The notes beneath the pieces are model-generated. The model saw only the letters and a program-made list of their open reading frames with translations, had not been told where the DNA came from and ran no database searches. A DNA stretch of 14,787 nt, taken from DATLFS01 sp035540935 (GTDB lineage Bacteria; Actinomycetota; CADDZG01; WHSQ01). The stretch covers positions 1 through 14,787 of the forward strand of contig DATLFS010000054.1 of assembly GCA_035540935.1 (NCBI GenBank), read 5' to 3'. Shown piece by piece: positions 1 through 5,990 of the stretch (position 1 is its first letter; every line of letters starts with the position of its first letter). Made by a program: the position numbers and the translations under genes.

Positions 1-809
1 CACTCGCGCATCGAGAACGCTGTTTCGAGCGCGGCCGCGGCGGCCGCCGAGGCGCTTCCGAGATCATCGGCGAGGAAGAAAGCCGTGAGGCCGTCGCCTG
101 CATGCTTGCCGGTGATGCCCCGGTTGCGCGCGACGATCGCATCCATGTCCGACGTCAGGTTGCGCACGAGCCCGAAATAGGTCTCGGTCGGAAGGGACCG
201 CGCCAGCGCGCCCGAGGCCTGCACGTCGGCGAACAGGATGGCGGCGCGCCGCCGTCGCGGCTCGATCAGGCGCGCCATGCGCTGGTACATGTCGATGTCT
301 CCCCGCGCGAGGAGCTGCATGAGGGTCGGCGGCAGCGCCGAGAACATGCCGACCCACGCGCCCACGAACTCCCCGGCCTCGTCCCGCAGGACGATCCCGA
401 CGACATCCACCTGGTACGGCTCGGGCTGGTCGCGTACGTACATGAAGCTCGAGTACGAGGCGAAGCTCGGCGGCTGCGGCTCGAGGTTTCGGATGATGTC
501 GGCTACAGGCCCTCTCGCCTCGGAGGCGGCCTCGGGACGGACCGCCAGGATGAATCCGCCGAAGTCGTTCGCCATTCGCACGACGCTCTCCGGCGCGATC
601 GTCTCCACCCACACCTCGCGCGAGAACGCCTCGAGGATCGACCGGCCGCATCCCAGCCTCTCGTCGTCGTGCTCCCCGAGGAACTTCTTCAACTCGTCCG
701 ACACCCACACGAGGTTCATCTGCGCGTCGAGGATGAGCTGCGCCCAGTTCGTCTGATCGAAGGCGGCTATCGCATCTGTCAGTCGCGGGTCATCGGTATG
801 GATCGCCAC
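1..809 (-). CDS. PAS-like + class III adenylate/guanylate cyclase domain protein (3' end cut by window edge)
   Basis: This gene reads leftward from a GTG at 809 and leaves the window after 269 codons. Residues about 20-155 look like a PAS-type sensor fold (LILDAQMNLVWVSDELKKFL near the start), an assignment based on pattern only. From about residue 190 a class III nucleotidyl cyclase domain begins: AAILFADVQASGALA carries the first metal-binding Asp (D194), and GKHAGDGLTAFF carries the second acidic site (D239) and a Lys (K235) at the position that usually reads adenine. The transition-state Asn/Arg motif would lie beyond the edge, so activity cannot be judged. No membrane segment is visible, so it is probably cytosolic. 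The start is the only GTG/ATG between the menF stop and the conserved region in this frame and has no clear Shine-Dalgarno. It lies 24 bases after menF, so translation may depend on reinitiation. Likely product if active: cAMP. Confidence 0.8.
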   Translation of the reverse strand, partial: MAIHTDDPRLTDAIAAFDQTNWAQLILDAQMNLVWVSDELKKFLGEHDDERLGCGRSILEAFSREVWVETIAPESVVRMANDFGGFILAVRPEAASEARGPVADIIRNLEPQPPSFASYSSFMYVRDQPEPYQVDVVGIVLRDEAGEFVGAWVGMFSALPPTLMQLLARGDIDMYQRMARLIEPRRRRAAILFADVQASGALARSLPTETYFGLVRNLTSDMDAIVARNRGITGKHAGDGLTAFFLADDLGSASAAAAAALETAFSMRE

Positions 810-833
810 CGCGGCATTGTCGCACCCGCGGCG

Positions 834-2036
834 TCAGGCGACGTCGAGCGCGTCCTGCATCGCCCTCAACTTGAGCCGCGTCTCCTCCAACTCGGCCTCC
901 GGTCGCGAAGCTGCGACGATGCCGGCGCCGGCGAACAGCCGACCTCGGCTCCCGCGGAAGCGCGCGCAGCGGAGTGCGACCGCCCATTCGCCGTCTCCGC
1001 GCCCGTCGACCCACCCGACGGGACCGGCGTAGAGGTCGCGATCCATCGCCTCGAGCGCGCCGATCATCTCGAGCGCGCGGTCGGTCGGTGTGCCGCAGAC
1101 CGCCGGCGTCGGGTGGAGCATCGCGGCGATCTCCAGAGCGTCGCGCGGTTGCGACAGGCGACCCGCGAACGACGTCGCGAGGTGCTGCGCGTTCGCCAGC
1201 CGGAGCAGGAACGGCGCCGCCGACACGTCGAGGCTCTCGGTGATGTCCTCCAGGACCCGCCGCACCTCGTCGCTCACGGGACGGTGCTCGGCGACGTCCT
1301 TCGCCGATGCGAGCAGGTCTTCTCCCAGCGCGGCATCCTCCTCGACGGTCGTGCCGCGGCGCGCCGTCCCCGCCAGCACCACCGACTCCACCGTGTCGTC
1401 CATACGGCGCGCCAGGAGCTCCGGCGACGCGCCGACCAGCCCCTCGAACGCGAACGTGTAGCACTCGGGGTAGGCGGCCGCGAGGCGCCGGAGGACGGGG
1501 CGCAGATCGAGCGGCCGCTTCGTCCACACCTTGACGTCGCGCGCCAGCACGACCTTCTCGATCGCGCCGGAGCGAACCGCGGCGGCCGCCTCGTCTACCG
1601 CCTCCAGCCATCTCGCGTCCGGTAACGACGACCCCGCGTAGCGGACCCGGTCGTTCGACGCCTCGGGAACCGCCGCCTCGGCTTCCGCGATCGTCGTCCT
1701 CCACGACACTCCCCCGCGGCGGCCGACGACGATCGCCGGCACCACCAGTGCCGAGCCCTGGTTCGCCGGATCGAACGTGAACGCGCCGAACGCGACCGGC
1801 CCGGTCCCGGCAACCTTCACCTCGTCGTGAACCTCCGCCGCCTCCACGAGATCGGCGAAGTGCCGTCGCGCCTCCTCGAACCGAGCCGGCCCCGCGACCG
1901 CGATGCGAACGGCCTCTCCCCATCCGACGAGTCCGTCGCCCCCGTTGATCCACGCGCAGCCTTCGGGTCGTCCGAGCGCGGCGGTGAGATCCTCCGGAAG
2001 ATCAGAGGCCTCGGTCCTCACGACGAGACGTTTCAC
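834..2036 (-). CDS. menF: Isochorismate synthase (MenF-type, chorismate-binding family)
   Basis: A 400-residue protein of normal family length that should convert chorismate to isochorismate, the entry step of the classical menaquinone pathway, in the cytosol with Mg2+. The chorismate-binding fold fills residues about 140-395: EKVVLARDVKV (160-170) holds the general-base Lys, GASPELL (202-208) and KDVAEH (246-251) supply acidic and His active-site residues, HPTPAVCGTP (308-317) and DRDLYAGPVGW (332-342) follow, and GAGIVAASRPEAELEET (370-386) is the C-terminal signature. The first 130 residues are the usual weakly conserved subdomain. The GTG start overlaps the menG stop as GTGA, indicating translational coupling. 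The same frame stays open upstream to 2600, but that stretch is menG read out of frame. Anthranilate or salicylate synthase is possible in this family, but adjacency to menG favours the menaquinone role. Confidence 0.93.
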   Translation of the reverse strand: MKRLVVRTEASDLPEDLTAALGRPEGCAWINGGDGLVGWGEAVRIAVAGPARFEEARRHFADLVEAAEVHDEVKVAGTGPVAFGAFTFDPANQGSALVVPAIVVGRRGGVSWRTTIAEAEAAVPEASNDRVRYAGSSLPDARWLEAVDEAAAAVRSGAIEKVVLARDVKVWTKRPLDLRPVLRRLAAAYPECYTFAFEGLVGASPELLARRMDDTVESVVLAGTARRGTTVEEDAALGEDLLASAKDVAEHRPVSDEVRRVLEDITESLDVSAAPFLLRLANAQHLATSFAGRLSQPRDALEIAAMLHPTPAVCGTPTDRALEMIGALEAMDRDLYAGPVGWVDGRGDGEWAVALRCARFRGSRGRLFAGAGIVAASRPEAELEETRLKLRAMQDALDVA

Positions 2037-2722
2037 AGCCTCGTCCCCGTGATGATCTGCACCGCGCCGAGGCCGACGGGATCGGAGACGGCATCGGTGA
2101 AACCGGCGGCGCGCACGATGCCGAGCAACTCGTCGCGCGGCGGCAGATACGCGGTCGACTCCGGGAGGTAGCGATACGCCGCGCCGTCGGATAACAGACC
2201 GCCGATGAGCGGGACGACCTTGTGGAAGTAGAGGTGGTGCCCGGCGCGCAACGCGCTTGCCCGCGGCTGCGCGACCTCGAGGATCGCCACGCGCCCGCCG
2301 GGCCGCAGGATGCGCGCGAACTCGTCGAACAGAGATGGGATCGACGTCACGTTGCGGAGCGCGAACCCACACGTCACGCCGTCTGCCTCGCCCGCCTTGA
2401 AGGGCAGACGGAGGCCGTCGCCCTGAACGAGCGGCGCGCCCGTGCGCGCGGCGCGCAGCATCCCGAAGGAGAAATCGAGGCCGACGGGCATCAATCCTGC
2501 CTCCTCGGCCTCGCGGCAGAAGTCGCCGGTTCCGCACGCGACGTCGATCACGACCGATCGGCGCGGTAGTCCCAGCGCGCGCACCGCGCGCCGCCGCCAC
2601 CCCACGTCCATCCCGAACGTCATCACGCGGTTGACCAGGTCGTAGCGAGGAGCGATCCGGTCGAACATCCTCTGGACCTCACCCGCCTTGTCACCGGGAG
2701 CCGGAAGATGTGGAGAGCTCAC
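2033..2722 (-). CDS. menG: Demethylmenaquinone methyltransferase (UbiE/MenG)
   Basis: A 229-residue SAM-dependent C-methyltransferase of the UbiE/MenG family, which methylates demethylmenaquinol in the last step of menaquinone synthesis. The family signature YDLVNRVMTFGMDVGWRR lies at residues 27-44, the SAM-binding motif I VIDVACGTGDF at 58-68, the acidic end of strand 2 in GLDFS at 81-85, GFALRNV at 119-125 and the C-terminal YRYLPEST at 183-190. The GTG start at 2722 overlaps the merR stop (GTGA), and a good GGAGG lies 7 bases upstream (2730-2734). Its own stop overlaps the menF start in the same way. It therefore sits in the middle of a coupled merR-menG-menF unit. In organisms that also make ubiquinone the enzyme serves both quinones, but no ubiquinone gene is seen here and menF points to menaquinone. 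Confidence 0.93.
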   Translation of the reverse strand: MSSPHLPAPGDKAGEVQRMFDRIAPRYDLVNRVMTFGMDVGWRRRAVRALGLPRRSVVIDVACGTGDFCREAEEAGLMPVGLDFSFGMLRAARTGAPLVQGDGLRLPFKAGEADGVTCGFALRNVTSIPSLFDEFARILRPGGRVAILEVAQPRASALRAGHHLYFHKVVPLIGGLLSDGAAYRYLPESTAYLPPRDELLGIVRAAGFTDAVSDPVGLGAVQIITGTRL

Positions 2723-3426
2723 GGGGCGTCCTCCAGACTGCTCTCGATCCGCTCCCGTGCGGCCGCCAGCAGCAGGGTCCGGAAATGCCGCGCGACCAGC
2801 GACGTCACCGCCGGCAACATGGCGCGGAACGCTTCGACGAGGCGTTCGGCCGCCTCCTCTTCCGTCTCCGCATCGGCGCGGATCGGGTCGCGCACGAAGC
2901 GAGCGAAGACATCCACCGCCTCCTGCGCCACCGCGCGCATCGCCTCGTCGTGCCTGCGCGCGAGCGCGAGCAACTCGCCGAGAGGCAGGCCCGCCTCTAG
3001 CAGCGACAGCCCGGCGCGAACCGCCTCGGCGTCGTCTCGCGAGTACACCGGCCGATCGTCTACGAGGCGCGGCGACAGGAGCCCTTCGCGCTCGACCGCG
3101 GCCAACAGAGCGGCGGACACGCCCGTCTCCTCCGCCAGCTCCTCGAGCGTGAGCTCCGTCTCCGGCGCGCCGGACCCGGCGACCGCGGCGGCCAGGGCGG
3201 CATCGGACGGGTCGGCGCGGTCGAGCAGCCGCTGGATCGAGGCGAGCGTGAACCCATCCGCCTTCAGGGCACGGATCCGCGCGAGCCGGTCGAGGTGCTC
3301 GTCGGAGTACCAGGCGACCCTGCCCTCGCGCCGCGGCGGCGGAAGCAGTCCTTTCGACTGGTAGTAGCGCACGGTGTCGACGCTGGTGCCGGACCGGGCG
3401 GCGAGCTCGTCCACTCGATATCTCAC
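2719..3426 (-). CDS. MerR-family regulator with two tandem MerR-like DNA-binding domains
   Basis: A 235-residue transcription regulator. Residues 1-70 are a clear MerR winged helix: RVDELAARSGTSVDTVRYYQ, then GLLPP and the wing ending in WYSDEHLDRL. Residues about 92-158 repeat the same plan in degenerate form: LTLEELAEETGVSAALLAAV, then GLLSP and VYSRDDAEAV. So one chain seems to carry two DNA-binding halves. The remaining 75 residues are helical and rich in Ala, Glu and Arg, with no Cys or metal-binding pattern, so a metal sensor role is not supported. The GTG start lies 8 bases after a TAGAGT -10 element, so the mRNA may be leaderless. The stop overlaps menG by 4 bp, so the regulator is made together with menaquinone enzymes and may control them. 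The ligand is unknown. Confidence 0.88.
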   Translation of the reverse strand: MRYRVDELAARSGTSVDTVRYYQSKGLLPPPRREGRVAWYSDEHLDRLARIRALKADGFTLASIQRLLDRADPSDAALAAAVAGSGAPETELTLEELAEETGVSAALLAAVEREGLLSPRLVDDRPVYSRDDAEAVRAGLSLLEAGLPLGELLALARRHDEAMRAVAQEAVDVFARFVRDPIRADAETEEEAAERLVEAFRAMLPAVTSLVARHFRTLLLAAARERIESSLEDAP

Positions 3427-3434
3427 GAGCGTCC

Positions 3435-3463
3435 ACTCTACGAGCGATCGCTATGAGGGTCGC
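3435..3463 (-). promoter_or_regulatory. Putative leaderless merR-menG-menF promoter with a 10-bp palindrome in the spacer
   Basis: Read on the minus strand, TAGAGT (3440-3435) fits the actinobacterial -10 pattern TAGRRT. The -10 ends 8 bases before the GTG start, which would put the transcription start at or near the first codon. A partial -35, GCGACC (3463-3458, three of six consensus matches), lies 17 bases upstream. Between them sits the perfect palindrome AGCGATCGCT (3443-3452), close to the centre of the spacer, where MerR proteins usually bind. The spacer is 17 bp rather than the 19-20 bp of classic MerR promoters. The sequence pattern is seen; the function is inferred. Confidence 0.45.
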
Positions 3464-3469
3464 GCGGGA

Positions 3470-3796
3470 CTACCCCTCGAGCAGGCGCGGCAGCTCCCGC
3501 CAGAAGCGGCCCCGCGGGAACACGGTGATCCCGGCCTCGGCGGCCGTCCGGCCCGCCTCCTCGTCGACGTGGGAGAAGAAGCCGACCACCCGTCCTTCGA
3601 AGCCCTCCCCACGGAGCGCGTCAACCCATGCCAGCGCGGCGCGGCCGCCCCGATCGAGGTCGACGACCACGAGCGAGAAATCTCCAGGGGGAGGAGGAGA
3701 GGCGGAGGATGCGACGGTCACAGATGTGCCCGTCGCGGCGGCCTCGATGCGCCCCCGGGCCAGCAGATCGGCGTCGACGAGCAGGAGATCGGCCAC
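3470..3796 (-). CDS. Small CheY-like pseudo-receiver protein
   Basis: A 108-residue protein that looks like a stand-alone receiver domain with parts missing. Strand 1 LLLVDAD (4-10) gives acidic residues D8 and D10, SLVVVDLDRG (41-50) places an Asp (D46) where the phospho-acceptor sits, and VVGFFSH (70-76) gives a Ser at the Thr/Ser switch position. The conserved Lys-Pro that follows strand 5 is not present; TVFPRGRFW (91-99) stands there instead. Helix 2 is short and replaced by a proline run (34-37). There is no output domain. Phosphorylation is therefore doubtful and a protein-protein role is more likely. The GTG start at 3796 has no clear ribosome-binding site; it lies 28 bases after the isomerase gene, so the two are probably co-transcribed. 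No kinase gene is nearby. The fold call is by pattern only. Confidence 0.65.
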   Translation of the reverse strand: MADLLLVDADLLARGRIEAAATGTSVTVASSASPPPPGDFSLVVVDLDRGGRAALAWVDALRGEGFEGRVVGFFSHVDEEAGRTAAEAGITVFPRGRFWRELPRLLEG

Positions 3797-3824
3797 GGCT
3801 ACGTCCGGGCCGCGGCGAGACGGT

Positions 3825-4253
3825 TCACCGCGGAGCTTCGAGCGCCTCGATGTTCGCTTTCTCGCCCGGGTCGGCCTCGGTTGAGAACCAGCGCTCGAGC
3901 ATCTCCTCCGCCACGGGGAGCGACGCGAGCCTGAGGCTCATCACGAGGACGTTGGCGTCGTTCCACTTCCGGGCGCCCTCCGCGGTGCCCGCGTCGGCAC
4001 AGAGGGCGGCACGCACGCCGGGAACCTTGTTGGCGGCGATCGACGCGCCGGTCCCGGTCCAGCAGAAGAGGACGCCGGTATCGGCGGCTCCCGCTGCGAC
4101 CTTCTCGCCGACCCGGCGACCGACCTCCGCCCACTCGGCGTCCTCGCCCGCGGGTGGGCCGACCAGTTCGACGCGGTGGCCCATCCGCTGCAGCTTCTCG
4201 GTCACCGCATCCGTGAGCGGCGTGCGCTCGTCCGACCCCAGAACGACCTTCAT
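3825..4253 (-). CDS. RpiB/LacA/LacB-family sugar-phosphate isomerase, atypical active site
   Basis: A 142-residue protein, the usual length of the RpiB family of aldose/ketose-phosphate isomerases. The core loop FCWTGTGASIAANK (63-76) keeps the catalytic Cys (C64) and the anion-binding TGTG, and VRAALC (80-85) and NDANVLVMSLR (98-108) follow as in the family. Three positions differ from classical ribose-5-phosphate isomerase B: the Gly after the Cys is Trp (CWTG instead of CGTG), the His before NDANVL is Trp (KWNDANVL), and the N-terminal SDHAG motif reads SDERT. The substrate may therefore not be ribose-5-phosphate. The ATG at 4253 is preceded by a strong AAAGGAG about 8 bases upstream. It is the first gene of the leftward cluster and is divergent from the ABC transporter operon. 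Confidence 0.85.
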   Translation of the reverse strand: MKVVLGSDERTPLTDAVTEKLQRMGHRVELVGPPAGEDAEWAEVGRRVGEKVAAGAADTGVLFCWTGTGASIAANKVPGVRAALCADAGTAEGARKWNDANVLVMSLRLASLPVAEEMLERWFSTEADPGEKANIEALEAPR

Positions 4254-4274
4254 CGAAGTCTCCTTTCACCTCCG

Positions 4275-4305
4275 ATGATAGCCACGGCGCGCCGGACATC
4301 CGGCG
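4275..4305. promoter_or_regulatory. Divergent intergenic control region: 7-bp inverted repeat and a -10 candidate
   Basis: The 67 bases between the isomerase gene (minus) and the ABC operon (plus) hold the inverted repeat CGCCGGA-CA-TCCGGCG (4290-4305), a dyad with a 2-base centre. On the minus strand TATCAT (4280-4275) is a good -10 match for the isomerase gene, 21 bases before its start codon. The -35 position for that promoter (about 4298-4303) falls inside the dyad and has no consensus match. A protein bound there could control both directions. No convincing -10 for the plus strand was found. Confidence 0.35.
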
Positions 4306-4320
4306 GGAAAGGCCGCAGAT

Positions 4321-5217
4321 ATGCTCGCCGCCATGAGCGAGCCCGCCGTCGTCGCGCGCGGTCTTCGGAAGCGCTACGGCGAGGTCGAGGCGCTGCGCGG
4401 CATCGATCTGACCGTCGCCCGGGGCGAGATCTTCGCCCTGCTCGGTCCGAACGGCGCAGGGAAGACGACGGCCGTCGAGATCCTGGAGGGGCACCGCACC
4501 CGCAGCTCCGGCGACGTATCCGTGCTGGGGATGGACCCGGAGCGGGGCGGCACCCGGCTGCGGGAACGGATCGGCATCGTGCTGCAGGAGACCGGCGTGG
4601 ATCCGTACCTGACCGCGCGTGAGGCCGTCTCGATGTTCCGGGGCTACTACCCCCGCCCGCGGGAGACCGACGAGGTGCTCGAAGCGGTCGGTCTGGCCGA
4701 CCGGGCGGACGAGCGGATCACAAGGCTGTCGGGCGGGCAGCGCCGGAGGCTCGACGTCGCCCTCGCGCTCGTGGGGGACCCGGAGGTCCTGTTCCTCGAC
4801 GAGCCGACGACCGGCTTCGATCCCTCGGCGCGGAGGGGCGCGTGGCGGATGATCCGCTCGCTCCGGAGCGGGGGAACGACGATCTTCCTCACGACGCACT
4901 ACATGGAAGAGGCGCAGGAGCTGGCCGACCGCGCCGCGATCCTGGCCGGCGGCCGGATCGTCGCGGAAGGAAAGCCCGAGGAGCTGACGCGTGGCGGTGA
5001 CACCACGCGCATCCGCTATCGCGGGAGCCCGCCGCCGTTCGCACCGCAAGCGAGCGTCTCGGGCGGCATGGTCGAGATCAGCACGAGCGATGCGGTGCGC
5101 GACCTCCACCGCCTTACGGCATGGGCGCTCGAAGCGGGAGAGGCGCTCGACGGGCTGGAGGTCCGCCCCCGCTCGCTCGAGGACGTCTACCTGCAACTCA
5201 CCGGAGAAGGGGCGTGA
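4321..5217 (+). CDS. ABC-2-type exporter, ATP-binding subunit (DrrA-like)
   Basis: A 298-residue ATPase that would power the permease encoded next. All nucleotide-binding motifs are intact: Walker A GPNGAGKTT (42-50), Q-loop Gln at 89 (IVLQETG), signature LSGGQ (136-140), Walker B VLFLDEP (156-162), and the switch His at 193 in TTHYMEEA. The C-terminal extension ending RPRSLEDVYLQLTGEG is typical of the DrrA/CcmA/NatA group of ABC-2 exporters, which move drugs, lipids, polysaccharides or other amphipathic products outward. The start at 4321 is supported by GGGAAAGG 8 bases upstream (4305-4312); an ATG at 4333 (MSEP) is an alternative. It opens a seven-gene plus-strand cluster. The cargo cannot be told from the ATPase. 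The genes downstream suggest a product of the ligase and esterases. Confidence 0.93.
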   Translation: MLAAMSEPAVVARGLRKRYGEVEALRGIDLTVARGEIFALLGPNGAGKTTAVEILEGHRTRSSGDVSVLGMDPERGGTRLRERIGIVLQETGVDPYLTAREAVSMFRGYYPRPRETDEVLEAVGLADRADERITRLSGGQRRRLDVALALVGDPEVLFLDEPTTGFDPSARRGAWRMIRSLRSGGTTIFLTTHYMEEAQELADRAAILAGGRIVAEGKPEELTRGGDTTRIRYRGSPPPFAPQASVSGGMVEISTSDAVRDLHRLTAWALEAGEALDGLEVRPRSLEDVYLQLTGEGA

Positions 5218-5990
5218 CCTCGGTCGCGCTCGCGGCACGGCAGGTCTTCTACGAACAGCGGTCCTTCTGGCGGAACCCGCCGGCGGCCGTCTTCACCTTC
5301 GTGTTCCCGATCCTCTTCCTGTTCCTCTTCAACCTGGTCTTCGGGGCGCGCCGCGTGACGCTGGCGACGGGGCACGAGGTGCCGGGGTCGGTCTTCTACG
5401 TTCCCGCGATCGCGGCCTTCTCGCTGATCACCGCCTGCTTCACGAACGTGGCCATGGGCATCGCGATCGCACGCGACCGAGGCATCCTCAAGCGCATGCG
5501 CGGCACTCCCCTCCCCGGATGGGCGTACCTCACCGGGCGCATAGGAAGCGCGACCGCGATCGCGCTCCTCCTCGTGGCGATCGTCGCGGCCGTGGGGAAG
5601 CTCGTCTACGACACGCCTCTGCCGACGAACACGCTCCCGGGGCTGGTGACGACCCTGGTCGTGGGAGCCGCCTCTTTCGCCGCGCTCGGAGTGGCGGTGA
5701 CGGCGGCGATCCGCGACGCCGACGCGGCACCGGCGGTCGTGAACGCGGTGATCCTGCCCTTGGTCTTCATCTCCGACGTCCTCATCCCGCTCGAGGACCC
5801 GCCGCGATGGATCGTCGCCGTGGGGTACGTCTTCCCCGTGCGGCACCTATCGGAGGCGATGCAGACGGTCTTCGACCCGCTCCAGGCCGGCGCGGGTCTT
5901 GAGTGGGGGCACCTCGGCGTGGTCGCCGCCTGGGGTCTGGCCGGCGCCGCCGCGGCGCTGCGGTTCTTCGCGTGGGAGCCGCGGCGATGA
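5214..5990 (+). CDS. ABC-2-type transporter permease
   Basis: A 258-residue integral membrane protein, the partner of the preceding ATPase. Hydrophobic segments are seen at about residues 24-44 (AVFTFVFPILFLFLF), 58-84, 112-130, 138-164, 176-193 and 234-252, which gives six membrane helices, the standard ABC-2 topology. The cytoplasmic loop RDRGILKRMRGTPLP (88-102) is the characteristic coupling-helix region that contacts the ATPase. The segment VLPLVFISDVLIPLEDPP-like (about 189-207) and RHLSEAMQTVF (210-220) match the fifth-helix region of DrrB-like proteins. The GTG start overlaps the ATPase stop as GTGA, with GGAG 7 bases upstream (5203-5206), so the subunits are translationally coupled. 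A slightly longer reading from 5121 would lie inside the ATPase gene and is not needed. Confidence 0.92.
   Translation: MTSVALAARQVFYEQRSFWRNPPAAVFTFVFPILFLFLFNLVFGARRVTLATGHEVPGSVFYVPAIAAFSLITACFTNVAMGIAIARDRGILKRMRGTPLPGWAYLTGRIGSATAIALLLVAIVAAVGKLVYDTPLPTNTLPGLVTTLVVGAASFAALGVAVTAAIRDADAAPAVVNAVILPLVFISDVLIPLEDPPRWIVAVGYVFPVRHLSEAMQTVFDPLQAGAGLEWGHLGVVAAWGLAGAAAALRFFAWEPRR

Noticed and set aside
779..817. Short ATG frame just before the cyclase gene (MPRWRSIPMTRD)
   Set aside because: Twelve codons, no ribosome-binding site, overlaps the cyclase start in another phase.
102..1625. Plus-strand open frame of 507 codons opposite menF and the cyclase gene
   Set aside because: Its product is Arg-rich and low in hydrophobic strand pattern, shows no family motif, and lies opposite two genes with clear catalytic motifs.
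2037..2600. N-terminal extension of menF to 588 residues
   Set aside because: The added part is menG read in another frame. The conserved protein begins at the GTG at 2036, which overlaps the menG stop.
3799..5238. Minus-strand open frame of 479 codons opposite the ABC ATPase
   Set aside because: The plus strand has intact Walker A, signature, Walker B and switch His motifs; the minus frame is a GC-rich shadow.
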